DNA from: Novosphingobium sp. JCM 18896
GTDB lineage: Bacteria; Pseudomonadota; Alphaproteobacteria; Sphingomonadales; Sphingomonadaceae
Assembly (NCBI RefSeq): GCF_025938095.1
Contig: NZ_JAPCZF010000002.1
Location: forward strand, 682,001-746,000
DNA length: 64,000 bases
Direction: 5' to 3'
A program made the position numbers and the translations under genes. Every line of letters starts with the position of its first letter. Position 1 is the first letter of the stretch. Shown one piece after another: positions 26,625 to 35,578 of the stretch. Under the pieces are notes generated by a model, which did not search any database, had not been told where the DNA came from, and was given only the letters and a program-made list of their open reading frames with translations.

Positions 26625-27735
26625 GGGGCGCAGCCTCCAGGAAGGGTCGTGGGTTGACGGGCCGGTCGTTGATCCGGACCTCGAAATGCAGATGCGGGCC
26701 AGTGGAACGGCCGGAACTGCCGATCTGCGCGACGAAGTCGCCGGCCTTGACCGGCTGGCCGACCCTCGCGTGGAAGGCGGAAAGGTGCGCATAGCGCGTC
26801 AGCAGGCCGTTGCCGTGGTCGATCTCGAGGCAGTTGCCGTAGCCCTGCTTCTGGCCGACGAAGGAGACGACGCCCTTGGCCGCGGCGTGGACCGGCGCGC
26901 CGATCGGGCCCTTGAAGTCGAGCCCGGCGTGGAACGCGCCTTCGCCGGTGAAGGGATCGGCGCGGTAGCCGAAGCCCGACGAGACGTAGTCCATGTCGGC
27001 GGGTTCGACCTGCGGGATGCCCGCGAGGCCGCGCTCGAGCAGGTTCATCCGCGCCAGGCTCATGCCCATGCGCTGGAAGCGCGGGTCGATCGTGCCGTCG
27101 GCCGAAGTGGCGAGGTGCAGCAGCGGACCGCCCTGGGCGCTGCGATCGTTGAGCTGGGTGATCATCTGCTCGGGATTGAGCCCCAAGGTGCGGATCGCAT
27201 CGGCGGCGCGCAGCGCGCGGCGATCGGCCATGCGCGTCAGGCGTTCGACGAAGGCGAGCTGGCGCGCCTCGATCCGCGCGAGGCCGGTGGCCTCGGGCAG
27301 CGCGGCGCTGACCTTGTCGACCGTGCGCCCGGCTTCGCCGCGGCTGTCGGAGACGGTCTCGCCGGCCTGCGGATCGCTCGGCAGGACGCCGAACTGCGAA
27401 TCGGCCATCTTGTCGATGAAGTCCTGGCGGCGGTTGAGGTCGGCAGCTACGGCCTTGAGATCGTTGCGATATTCGGCGACGCGGCTCTCGGCCGTGGTGA
27501 CCTTGGCCTCGCGGTTGAGCAGGGCCATGCGATCGTGCGTCGACAGGATCTGCGAGATCGCGACGGTGGCCATGGTGACCACCCAGGCGAGCAGCAAGGC
27601 CGCAACGACACCCGCAGCCGCCATCTGCAGCTTCGAGGAAATCTTGATGAAACGGACCTGACCCTGCGAACGCATGAAGAATTCGCGTTCCGGGAATAGA
27701 GTCCGCAAGCGGTCCATTACGCCGCTGGCGCTCAT
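26578..27735 (-). CDS. M23 peptidoglycan endopeptidase, bactofilin partner
   Basis: The protein has about 385 residues. A short cytoplasmic tail and one transmembrane segment (AAAGVVAALLLAWVVTMATV) precede a long coiled-coil-prone periplasmic region and a C-terminal M23 domain. The zinc motifs are intact: FHAGLDFKG and GPHLHFEVR. The reading from 27744 begins at TTG; ATG 27735 (MSASGVMD) is preferred, and ATG 27717 is possible. Overlap with the bactofilin gene supports a shared complex that places wall hydrolysis. Confidence 0.9.
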   Translation of the reverse strand: MSASGVMDRLRTLFPEREFFMRSQGQVRFIKISSKLQMAAAGVVAALLLAWVVTMATVAISQILSTHDRMALLNREAKVTTAESRVAEYRNDLKAVAADLNRRQDFIDKMADSQFGVLPSDPQAGETVSDSRGEAGRTVDKVSAALPEATGLARIEARQLAFVERLTRMADRRALRAADAIRTLGLNPEQMITQLNDRSAQGGPLLHLATSADGTIDPRFQRMGMSLARMNLLERGLAGIPQVEPADMDYVSSGFGYRADPFTGEGAFHAGLDFKGPIGAPVHAAAKGVVSFVGQKQGYGNCLEIDHGNGLLTRYAHLSAFHARVGQPVKAGDFVAQIGSSGRSTGPHLHFEVRINDRPVNPRPFLEAAPHVLEEARVGRPGLRK

Positions 27736-28007
27736 ACCTTTCAAGACGACCCCGTGCTTAGTCTTTTCCCACCGGCGCGGCGGCTAGCAGTTTGCCGAAG
27801 ACCAAGCGAATCCGCGCACTCAATTCACGCCGAAGCGAGGCCTGGTGTCGACGAACCGAGTGGTTCTGTGGAAACCGTTCACCAAGAATAGCGCCAAAGC
27901 GGAGGAATCGATTCGAATCCGCCAAGTCGGCCCCGGCGCCGCCCCAGCATCGCCAAAGTAAAACCGCGTGGATGACAAGGCCGGGGCGCGATGCTAGCGC
28001 CCGGCCC

Positions 28008-29294
28008 ATGGCAACGCAGACTCTCAACCCGGAAACCGCGCAGGAAACCCCCGAGGCGCTCGTCGCGCGCATGGCCGCGGCCGGCCGCGCCGCGCAGCGC
28101 CAGCTCGCGCTGCTGTCCGATGCCGACAAGGCCGCCGCGCTGCGCGCCGCCGCCGCGGCGCTGCGCGAGGACGAGCCCGGGATTCTCGCGGCCAATGCGC
28201 GCGACATCGCCGCGGGCGAGGCCAACGGCCTGACCAAGGCCATGCTCGACCGGCTCAAGCTCGACGCCGGCCGCCTCGCCGGGATCGCCCAGGCGGTCGA
28301 CCAGGTCGCGGGCCTGGCCGATCCGGTGGGCGAGGTGATCGACCGCAGCCAGCGCCCCAACGGCCTGGTGCTGACGCGCGTGCGCGTGCCGATCGGGCTG
28401 ATCGGCATCATCTACGAGAGCCGCCCCAACGTCACCGCCGATGCCGCCGCGCTTGGCTTCCGCTCGGGCAATGCAGTGCTGCTGCGCGGTGGCAGCGAGG
28501 CGGTGAATTCGAACCGGGCGATCCTCGCCGCGTTGAGCCGCGGGCTGGCCTCGGTCGGTGCGCCAGTCGACGCGATCCAGCTCGTGCCGACGCAGGACCG
28601 CGCCGTCGTCGGCGCCATGCTGACCGCGGCCGGCGCGATCGACATGATCGTCCCGCGCGGCGGCAAGAGCCTGGTCGCGCGCGTTCAGGCCGACGCCCGC
28701 GTGCCCGTGCTCGCGCACCTCGACGGCATCTGCCACACCTATGTCCACGTCGCCGCCGATCGCGACATGGCCAAGGCCGTCGCGCTCAACGCCAAGATGC
28801 GCCGCACGGGCATCTGCGGGGCGATGGAAACCCTGCTGCTCGACGCGCGCTTCCCGCACAACGCCGAAGTCGTGACCGCGCTGATCGAGGCCGGCTGCGA
28901 GCTGCGCGGCGATGCCCGCGCCCGCGCGCTCGACCCGCGCGTGCAGCCCGCGACCGACGAGGACTGGGGCACCGAGTACCTCGACGCGATCCTCTCGGTC
29001 GCCGTGGTCGACGGGCTCGACCAGGCGCTCGATCACGTCGCGCGCCACTCGTCGAACCACACCGACGCGATCGTCACCGCCGACGACGCCGCGGCCGAAC
29101 GCTTCCTCAACCAGGTCGACAGCGCGATCGTCATGGTCAACGCCTCGACCCAGTTCGCCGACGGCGGCGAATTCGGGCTCGGCGCCGAGATCGGCATCGC
29201 CACGGGCCGCCTCCACGCGCGCGGCCCGGTCGCGCTCGAAGGGCTGACGACCTACAAGTGGGTGGTGCGCGGCACGGGCCAGACGCGGCCCTGA
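28008..29294 (+). CDS. proA: Gamma-glutamyl phosphate reductase
   Basis: It reduces glutamyl-5-phosphate to glutamate semialdehyde in proline synthesis. The 428-residue enzyme shows VPIGLIGIIYESRPNVTADA, GSEAVNSNRAI, VPRGGKSLVARV and the active cysteine in MRRTGICGAMETLL. ATG 28008 is supported by family length; the frame stays open upstream to 27792 but without similarity. No proB lies next to it. Confidence 0.97.
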   Translation: MATQTLNPETAQETPEALVARMAAAGRAAQRQLALLSDADKAAALRAAAAALREDEPGILAANARDIAAGEANGLTKAMLDRLKLDAGRLAGIAQAVDQVAGLADPVGEVIDRSQRPNGLVLTRVRVPIGLIGIIYESRPNVTADAAALGFRSGNAVLLRGGSEAVNSNRAILAALSRGLASVGAPVDAIQLVPTQDRAVVGAMLTAAGAIDMIVPRGGKSLVARVQADARVPVLAHLDGICHTYVHVAADRDMAKAVALNAKMRRTGICGAMETLLLDARFPHNAEVVTALIEAGCELRGDARARALDPRVQPATDEDWGTEYLDAILSVAVVDGLDQALDHVARHSSNHTDAIVTADDAAAERFLNQVDSAIVMVNASTQFADGGEFGLGAEIGIATGRLHARGPVALEGLTTYKWVVRGTGQTRP

Positions 29295-29366
29295 TCGGCG
29301 CGGCTCTGACTTGTGCGGGCTTGACCCGTCTGGCCTGCTGCGCAGGATAGCTGCGACCACAGATCC

Positions 29367-29472
29367 CCGTCATCCCCGCGAAGGCGGGGATCCATCTCCC
29401 GAGTCCGCGCCTCGCGCTGCCGTGCCGGCGGAGAGCATCGGTGATGGATCCCCGCCTTCGCGGGGATGACGG
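29367..29472. repeat. Inverted-pair repeat, GTCATCCCCGCGAAGG family
   Basis: The left unit 29367-29399 and right unit 29440-29472 are separated by about 40 bp ending GGCGGAGAGCATC. The bases just inside the left unit (CCCGAG) match those of the GIY-YIG cassette. It lies just upstream of the aldo/keto reductase gene. Confidence 0.85.
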
Positions 29473-29495
29473 ACAACAAAGAAGGGCAGCTTGCC

Positions 29496-30542
29496 ATGCG
29501 CTACAACCGTCTCGGCTCCACCGGCCTCGTCGTGTCCGAGCTGTGCCTCGGCACGATGACCTTCGGCACCGATCCCAGCCGCTTCTCGGCGATCGCCGGG
29601 CTCGACCAGGCGCAGAGCACGGCGCTGGTCCGCCAGGCGCTCGATGCCGGCATCAACTTCCTCGATACGGCGAACATCTACACGGCCGGCCAGTCCGAGC
29701 GCTTCACCGGCCAGGCGCTCAAGGACCTCGGCGTGCGACGCAGTGACGTCATCGTCGCGACCAAGGCTAAGGGGCGGATCGGCGAGGGGGTCAACGACGG
29801 CGGCACCAGCCGCTACCACCTGCTCGCGCAGATCGACGCCAGCCTCGACCGGCTCGGGCTCGACCATATCGATCTCTATCAGATCCACGGCTGGGACGCG
29901 CATACCCCGATCGAGGAGGCGCTGCGCGCGCTCGAGGACATCGTCCGCTCGGGCCGTGCGCGCTATATCGGCGTGTCGAACTGGGCCGCCTGGCAGATCG
30001 CCAAGGCGCTCGGCATTGCCGAGCGGCGCGGCTTCGACAAGTTCGTCAGCCTCCAGGCCTATTACACGATCGCCGGCCGCGACCTCGAGCGCGAGCTCGT
30101 GCCGATGCTCGAAAGCGAAGGCCTGGGCCTGATGGTCTGGAGCCCGCTCGCCGGTGGCCTGCTGTCGGGCAAGTACCGCAAGGGCACTTCGGGTGACGGC
30201 GAAGGGCGCCGCGCGCAGTTCGATTTCCCGCCGGTCGATCTCGATCGCACCTATGCCGCGATCGAGGCGATGGCGCCGATCGCCGAAAAGCGCGGCGTCG
30301 GCATCGCCCAGATCGCGATTGCCTGGCTGCTGCACCAGCCGGTGGTCTCGACGGTGATCGTCGGCGCCAAGCGTGCCGATCAGCTGACCGACAATGTCGC
30401 CGCCTGCGCGGTCGAACTGACGCGCGAGGAACTGGCCGCGCTCGACCGGGTCTCTGCCCTGCCGCGCGAATATCCGGCTTGGATGTTCGAAACGATGGGC
30501 GCCGGCGCCGATCTCGCCTCGCCGCGGCGGGAGCCCAAATGA
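29496..30542 (+). CDS. Aldo/keto reductase
   Basis: This 348-residue NADPH-dependent reductase has a TIM-barrel fold. The catalytic tetrad is visible: Asp and Tyr in FLDTANIYTAGQSE, Lys in VATKAKG and His in LYQIHGWD. GVSNWAAWQ and VIVGAKRADQL are further family motifs. ATG 29496 follows GAAGGGC; an ATG at 29466 belongs to the palindromic repeat. Its stop overlaps the nadD start (ATGA). Confidence 0.92.
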   Translation: MRYNRLGSTGLVVSELCLGTMTFGTDPSRFSAIAGLDQAQSTALVRQALDAGINFLDTANIYTAGQSERFTGQALKDLGVRRSDVIVATKAKGRIGEGVNDGGTSRYHLLAQIDASLDRLGLDHIDLYQIHGWDAHTPIEEALRALEDIVRSGRARYIGVSNWAAWQIAKALGIAERRGFDKFVSLQAYYTIAGRDLERELVPMLESEGLGLMVWSPLAGGLLSGKYRKGTSGDGEGRRAQFDFPPVDLDRTYAAIEAMAPIAEKRGVGIAQIAIAWLLHQPVVSTVIVGAKRADQLTDNVAACAVELTREELAALDRVSALPREYPAWMFETMGAGADLASPRREPK

Positions 30543-31192
30543 AGCCAGGCGCCGTCACCACGGGTCTGCTCGGGGGCAGCTTCAATCCAGCGCATGGCGC
30601 GCATCGGCGGATCAGCCTGTTCGCGCGCGAAGCGCTGGGCCTCGACGAGGTCTGGTGGCTGGTCTCGCCGGGCAATCCGCTCAAGCCGGCCAAGGGCATG
30701 GCGCCGTTCGCCGTGCGGCTCGCCTCGGCCCGCCGCCAGGCGCGGCGCGCGCCGATCCGCGTCTCGGCGATCGAGCGCGAAATGGGCACGCGCTATACCG
30801 TCGATAGCTTGCGCAAGCTCGCGCGACGCTGGCCCAAGCGGCGCTTCGTCTGGCTGATGGGCGCGGACAATCTTGCGCAGTTTTCGCGCTGGAAGAACTG
30901 GCGCCAGATCGCCCGGACCATGCCGATTGCAGTTTTGGCCCGTCCGGGCTATGACGATGCCGCTGTCGCGAGCCCTGCGATGGCCTGGCTCAGGCGTTAC
31001 CGGACGTCTGCTGCCGGTATCCGCAACCGGACTGGATGGAGCGCTCCGGCGCTGGTGTACCTGCGTTTCGATCCCGATCGGCGCTCGGCCACGGCAATCC
31101 GTCAAGCCGATCCGCACTGGGCAGACAGCCTCGCAACAGGTGGTCTGCGCGATGGGGTTTCGCACCGTCCAATCCCGGCAGATGCGGCGTGA
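30539..31192 (+). CDS. nadD: Nicotinate-nucleotide adenylyltransferase
   Basis: It adenylates nicotinate mononucleotide in NAD synthesis. The 217-residue protein has the GGSFNPAHGAHRRI nucleotide-binding motif and a C-terminal SATAIRQ motif (SxTxIR type), with GADNLAQFSRWKNW between them. It is the first gene of the nadD-rsfS-rlmH-envC-ctpA order that is common in alphaproteobacteria, and it overlaps the upstream reductase by 4 bp. Confidence 0.95.
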   Translation: MKPGAVTTGLLGGSFNPAHGAHRRISLFAREALGLDEVWWLVSPGNPLKPAKGMAPFAVRLASARRQARRAPIRVSAIEREMGTRYTVDSLRKLARRWPKRRFVWLMGADNLAQFSRWKNWRQIARTMPIAVLARPGYDDAAVASPAMAWLRRYRTSAAGIRNRTGWSAPALVYLRFDPDRRSATAIRQADPHWADSLATGGLRDGVSHRPIPADAA

Positions 31193-31325
31193 GCGTGGCG
31201 GTTCTTCGGGACTTCGCGCTGACTTCCTTCGGTCACACAGAACGATCAATCATCGTCCGCATTGACCGATGTGACGCGCGTCGCATGACAGACAGCACTG
31301 CCTCAGAGGAGCAATTTCGACTTAC

Positions 31326-31748
31326 ATGAACCAGGCGCAGAACCAGCCGGCCGCAGCCGGCGCCGCCGCCCCGGCAACAGCGCCGGCCCAGAACGTGATC
31401 GCAGCCGAGCCCGACTCGCTGCACGCGCTGGTGCTCGGCTCGCTTGACGACGATCAGGCGCAGGAGCTCGTCTCCATCCCGCTCGAAGGCAAGAGCTCGA
31501 TCGCCGACCACATGGTCATCGCCTCGGGTCGCTCGACCCGTCAGGTGACCGCCATGGCGCAGAAGCTTGCCGAGCGGATCAAGCAGGCCGGTTTCGGTCA
31601 TGCCCGCATCGAAGGCCTGCCCGCCGCGGACTGGGTCCTGGTCGATGCCGGGGACGTCGTCGTGCACCTGTTCCGGCCCGAAGTGCGCAGCTTCTACAAT
31701 CTCGAGCGCATGTGGGGCTTCGGCGACGGTCCGGTCGGAGCCGCGTGA
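31326..31748 (+). CDS. rsfS: Ribosomal silencing factor RsfS
   Basis: It binds ribosomal protein uL14 and blocks subunit joining when nutrients are low. The 140-residue protein has the core SIADHMVIASGRSTRQ, GLPAADWVLVDAGDVVVHLF and FYNLERMW. The first 30 or so residues are Ala/Gln/Pro-rich and not part of the fold. A 14-codon frame (31285-31329) overlaps its ATG. The stop lies one base ahead of the rlmH start codon. Confidence 0.95.
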   Translation: MNQAQNQPAAAGAAAPATAPAQNVIAAEPDSLHALVLGSLDDDQAQELVSIPLEGKSSIADHMVIASGRSTRQVTAMAQKLAERIKQAGFGHARIEGLPAADWVLVDAGDVVVHLFRPEVRSFYNLERMWGFGDGPVGAA

Positions 31749-31749
31749 T

Positions 31750-32175
31750 CTGAAACTGCACGTCATTGCCAGGGGCAAGATCGGCCGTTCGCCGGAGGCC
31801 GATCTCGTCGATCGCTATGCCAAGCGGATCACCTGGCCTTTCCGGATCAGCGAAATGCCCGATACGGGTGGCACGCTGCCGGCGCCTTCGGCAACACCCT
31901 ATCGAGAGGTGCTGCTCGACGAGCGCGGCCGTCAGCTCTCTTCAGAGGAATTCGCCGCGCTGCTCGGGCGCTGGCGCGACGAGGGCGTGCGCGAGACGCG
32001 CTTCCTCATCGGCGCGGCCGACGGTCATGGCGATGCCCTGCGCGACAAGGCCGACCTGCTGATCGGCTTCGGCAACATGACCTGGCCGCACATGCTGGCG
32101 CGGGCGATGCTCGCCGAACAATTGTGGCGCGCCACCAGCATTCTCGCCGGCCATCCGTATCATCGCGCGGGTTAG
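31750..32175 (+). CDS. rlmH: 23S rRNA pseudouridine-1915 N3-methyltransferase, CTG start
   Basis: This SPOUT methyltransferase modifies pseudouridine 1915 in helix 69 of 23S rRNA. The 141-residue product shows KLHVIARGKIGRSPE at the start, FLIGAADGHGDAL for SAM and the terminal HPYHRAG. In this frame there is no ATG, GTG or TTG near the conserved start; the codon at the usual Met is CTG (31750). GGAG at 31737-31740 is well placed for it. A CTG start, or strong coupling to rsfS, is the best reading. Confidence 0.88.
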   Translation: MKLHVIARGKIGRSPEADLVDRYAKRITWPFRISEMPDTGGTLPAPSATPYREVLLDERGRQLSSEEFAALLGRWRDEGVRETRFLIGAADGHGDALRDKADLLIGFGNMTWPHMLARAMLAEQLWRATSILAGHPYHRAG

Positions 32176-32224
32176 GGCGGATCCGAGCGTGAAGGCTCGG
32201 AAACCCGCCAAGACCGATACTCAT

Positions 32225-32250
32225 CCGTCGCCCCTGCGCAGGGGCGACGG
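32225..32250. repeat. Perfect palindrome between rlmH and envC-like gene
   Basis: CCGTCGCCCC (32225-32234), TGCGCA, then GGGGCGACGG form a perfect self-complementary 26 bp. There is no T-run, so it is more likely a dispersed palindrome or a processing site than a terminator. Confidence 0.6.
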
Positions 32251-32353
32251 TTATGGAGCCAGCACCAAGGGAGTGCTGGCGAGCGGCGGCCTCTCGTTGT
32301 CCCGCATGTGGATCGGCTTCCACGTCAGTAGATCAATCGCTAGACGTGCGGCG

Positions 32354-33589
32354 ATGACGTCGTCGCGCCGTGTTCTGTCCTTTCTGCTGCCCGCGAGCCT
32401 GCTCGCGGGGCTGAGCGCGTCGGCCTCGCTCGACGCGCAGCAGGCCGCGCGTTTCGACGATGTTGCCGACGCGCGTCGCGCGCTGGTCGAGGCGCAGGCG
32501 CAGGGCGCGGCCGCGCGCACGCGCGCCGAACGGCTCGAGGCCGAGGCCGCGCGCGCATCGGCCGCGGCCGAGAAGACCGCGCACGAGGCGGCGGCGATCG
32601 CCGCGCGCATCCAGCAGACCGAGGCCGAGATCGCCGGCCACCAGGCCCAGGTCGCGCTGATCGGGCGCGAGCGCGAAGTCCTGCGCGCGCGACTGGCCGA
32701 ACGCCAGCGGCCGGTCGTGCGGCTGACCGCCTCGCTCCAGCGGCTGTCGCGCCGGCCGCCGGCGCTGGCGCTGCTGCGTCCGGGCTCGGTGCGCGAGACG
32801 ATGTACATGCGCGCGCTGCTCGCGACGATGCTGCCCGAGGTCCAGCGCCGCACCGCCGCGTTGCGCGCCGAGATCGAGCGCGGCAAGGCGCTGCAGCGGC
32901 GCGCGGCGCTGGCCGCGCAGAACCTGCGCGAGAGCCAGCGCCGACTGACCGCGCGGCGCGGCGTGCTCGCCGGGCTCGAAACCCGCCAGCGGCTCGAATC
33001 GCGCCAGGTCACCGGCGCTGCCGATCGCGAGGCCGAACGCGCGCTGGCGCTGGCCGAGCAGGCGCGCGATCTCGGCACCTTGACCGACGATCTGCGCAAG
33101 GCCGGCGCGCTGCGCGACCGGCTGGCGCAATTGCCCGGGCCGATCATGCGCCCGGCGCGGCCCGAGGCGGCGCAGGTCACCAATGTCGGCGATGCTCCGG
33201 GACCCACCACCACCGGCCTGCCCGGCTATATGCTGCCCGTGACCGGCCGGCTGGTCAGCGGCTTCGGCGACAGCCAGCGCGGCGGCGGCGCGCGTGTGCG
33301 CGGCATTGCCCTGGCGACGCGCGTCGGCGCGCAGCTCGTGGCCCCGGCGGCGGGGCGCGTGGCCTTTGCCGGGCCCTATCGCGGCTATGGCAACATCGTC
33401 ATCGTCGAGCATCCGGGCGGCTGGACCTCGCTGGTCACGGGCCTCGCGCGGCTCGACACCAGCGTCGGCGCGCAACTGCTCGCCGGCTCGCCGCTCGGCG
33501 CGGCGGGCGACGGCCAGTCGCTGGTCACGCTCGAACTGCGCCGCGACGGCGTGCCGGTCGATCCGCTCGGCGCGATGCGGGGGCAGTAG
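32354..33589 (+). CDS. EnvC-like LytM-domain protein, degenerate active site
   Basis: The 411-residue protein has a signal peptide (RRVLSFLLPASLLAGLSASA), a long Ala/Arg/Glu coiled coil (residues about 30-260) and a C-terminal M23 fold. The zinc ligands are missing: the usual HxGxD stretch reads VRGIALAT and the HLHFEV stretch reads LVTLELR. This is the pattern of EnvC/NlpD-type activators, which switch on amidases without cutting peptidoglycan. ATG 32354 is chosen next to the signal peptide. Neighbours rlmH and ctpA fit the common order. Confidence 0.88.
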   Translation: MTSSRRVLSFLLPASLLAGLSASASLDAQQAARFDDVADARRALVEAQAQGAAARTRAERLEAEAARASAAAEKTAHEAAAIAARIQQTEAEIAGHQAQVALIGREREVLRARLAERQRPVVRLTASLQRLSRRPPALALLRPGSVRETMYMRALLATMLPEVQRRTAALRAEIERGKALQRRAALAAQNLRESQRRLTARRGVLAGLETRQRLESRQVTGAADREAERALALAEQARDLGTLTDDLRKAGALRDRLAQLPGPIMRPARPEAAQVTNVGDAPGPTTTGLPGYMLPVTGRLVSGFGDSQRGGGARVRGIALATRVGAQLVAPAAGRVAFAGPYRGYGNIVIVEHPGGWTSLVTGLARLDTSVGAQLLAGSPLGAAGDGQSLVTLELRRDGVPVDPLGAMRGQ

Positions 33590-33714
33590 CGATCGCTGGG
33601 AGTGGGTAGCTTAACTGCCCGCTCGCTTTTCGCTGGCAATCTCGCGACAAAGCGCCATCTGGCGTTCATCGCCCGGGCGCGATAAAAGCGCCGATCATGG
33701 TTGGAAGACGCTCT

Positions 33715-35073
33715 ATGCCCGCCCTTAATCGCAAGTCTCTGATGTCCATCGCCCGCGCCGGTCTGCTGGTCAGTGCCGTCGCGCTCCTGCCGGTGACGAC
33801 GCAGGGCCTGGCCGCGGTCGACAGCCGCTCGGGGCCCGAATTCGGCAAGCTCGTCGCGGTCTATCAGCTGGTGCGGCAGAACTACGTCGACAACGTCGAC
33901 GACGACAAGCTGCTCAAGGGCGCGATCAACGGCATGCTCGAGAGCCTCGATCCGCACTCGTCCTACCTCGACGGCGCCAGCCTGCAGCGGCTCGAGACGA
34001 TGATCGACGGCAACTATTCGGGCCTCGGCCTGTCGGTCGTGATGGACGACGGCGCGGTCAAGGTGGTCTCGCCGTTCCGCGGCAGCCCGGCCGAGCAAGC
34101 GGGGATCAAGGCCGGCGACTTCATCACCCACCTCGACGGCAAGCTCTACTACGGCGGCGACCTCGACGAGGCCGTGGCCAAGATGCGCGGCCAGCCGGGC
34201 ACCTCGATCCGCCTGACGATCTTCCGCCCGGGCCGCGACGATCCCTTCGACGTCACGGTCAGCCGCGGCGTGATCCAGCTCGAGCCGGTGACCTGGAAGC
34301 TCGACGGCAATGTCGGCGTGATCACGATCAACGAATTCTCGCGCAACGTCGGCCGCAACGTCAACACGGCGGTGCTCGACCTCAAGGCCAAGAGCGGCGG
34401 CAAGCTCTCCGGGCTGGTGCTCGACATGCGCTCGAACCCCGGCGGTTCGCTCGACGAGGCGATCGGCCTGTCGGACCTGTTCCTGACCTCGGGCGACATC
34501 GTCTCGCAGCGCGGCCGCGTCGCCAGCGAGAACGAATATTACAAGGCCGAATCGGTCTACAAGGGCGACGTCGCCAAGGGCCTGCCGATCGTCGTGCTGG
34601 TCGATGCGGGCAGCGCCTCGGCCTCGGAGATCGTCGCCGGCGCGCTGCAGGACCAGGACCGTGCGATCGTCATGGGCGAGCGGACCTTCGGCAAGGGCTC
34701 GGTCCAGTCGATGTTCACGCTCGACCGCGGTTCGGCGGTCAAGCTGACCACGGCGCGCTACTTCACGCCCTCGGGCCATTCGGTCCAGGAAGGCGGCATC
34801 GAGCCCGACATCCGCGTGCCGCAGCTGTCCGATCCCGACGCGCGCAAGCGCTCCGAACGGGCGCTGCGCGAGAGCGACCTGCGCGGCCACCTGATCAACG
34901 AGGTCAACCTCGAGGACAAGCAGCTCGAGACCGACAAGCAGGACGATCCGCGCTTCAAGATGACCGCCGAGCAGCTCAAGGCCAAGGGCATCACCGACTT
35001 CCAGCTCTCCTATGCGGTCGACACCCTGCGGCGCACCGCGCAGCCGGGCCTGCTGGCTTCGCGCAAGCGCTGA
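33715..35073 (+). CDS. ctpA: S41 C-terminal processing peptidase (CtpA-like)
   Basis: The 452-residue periplasmic protease has a signal peptide, a PDZ domain (VSPFRGSPAEQAGIKAGDFI) and the S41 core. The catalytic Ser/Lys pair lies in VDAGSASASEIVAGAL and GERTFGKGSVQSM. The conserved DMRSNPGGSLDEAI precedes it. It would degrade or trim exported proteins, including cell-wall hydrolases. ATG 33715 is preferred because GGAAG lies 9 bp upstream; ATG 33697 has no ribosome site. Confidence 0.93.
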   Translation: MPALNRKSLMSIARAGLLVSAVALLPVTTQGLAAVDSRSGPEFGKLVAVYQLVRQNYVDNVDDDKLLKGAINGMLESLDPHSSYLDGASLQRLETMIDGNYSGLGLSVVMDDGAVKVVSPFRGSPAEQAGIKAGDFITHLDGKLYYGGDLDEAVAKMRGQPGTSIRLTIFRPGRDDPFDVTVSRGVIQLEPVTWKLDGNVGVITINEFSRNVGRNVNTAVLDLKAKSGGKLSGLVLDMRSNPGGSLDEAIGLSDLFLTSGDIVSQRGRVASENEYYKAESVYKGDVAKGLPIVVLVDAGSASASEIVAGALQDQDRAIVMGERTFGKGSVQSMFTLDRGSAVKLTTARYFTPSGHSVQEGGIEPDIRVPQLSDPDARKRSERALRESDLRGHLINEVNLEDKQLETDKQDDPRFKMTAEQLKAKGITDFQLSYAVDTLRRTAQPGLLASRKR

Positions 35074-35080
35074 GCCGGGC

Positions 35081-35578
35081 ATGACGCAAGTGGGCATGGC
35101 GGGGGGTAATACCGCGCTGAAGCTGGCGCGCCTGGTCGCGCTGGCGACGCCGCTGGCGCTGCTCGGCGGCGCCTATATCGGCCAGTTCGCCTTCGGCCTG
35201 TTCCCCTGCGAGATGTGCTGGTGGCAGCGCTATGCCCATTTCACCGCGCTCGGCCTCGCGCTGGTCGCGCTGTTCCTGCGCGAGAGCCGCGCGATCCTGG
35301 GCCTCGCGGCCTTCGCGATCGCGGTCTCGGGGTTGATCGGCGGCTATCACGCCGGCGTCGAATACGGCTGGTGGCAGGGCTTCACCGCCTGCACCAGCAC
35401 CGTCGCGGCCAGCGCCGATCCGCTGGCGGCGATCATGAACGCGCCGCTGATCCGCTGCGACGTAGCGCCGTGGGACCTGCTGGGCGTCTCGCTCGCGGGC
35501 TGGAACTTCCTGTTCTCGGGCGCCGCGGCGCTGGCGATCGCGGTATTGCTGCTGCGCAGCCGGGAGACGGCACGATGA
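35081..35578 (+). CDS. dsbB: Disulfide bond formation protein B
   Basis: The 165-residue inner-membrane protein has four hydrophobic segments, the CEMCWWQR motif after the first and a second periplasmic pair of cysteines (FTACTS and LIRCDV). It would reoxidise DsbA and pass electrons to quinone. Its stop overlaps the start of coq7, linking it to ubiquinone synthesis. Confidence 0.88.
   Translation: MTQVGMAGGNTALKLARLVALATPLALLGGAYIGQFAFGLFPCEMCWWQRYAHFTALGLALVALFLRESRAILGLAAFAIAVSGLIGGYHAGVEYGWWQGFTACTSTVAASADPLAAIMNAPLIRCDVAPWDLLGVSLAGWNFLFSGAAALAIAVLLLRSRETAR

Noticed and set aside
27898..27925. A GATTCGAATCC stretch resembling a tRNA T-arm
   Set aside because: No acceptor, D or anticodon stem can be formed in the 70 bases upstream.
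14384..29472. Repeated palindromes as a possible CRISPR array
   Set aside because: The copies are kilobases apart, alternately oriented and without regular unique spacers or cas genes.
32225..32250. Perfect palindrome as rho-independent terminator of rlmH
   Set aside because: There is no T-run on either strand. It is listed as a repeat instead.
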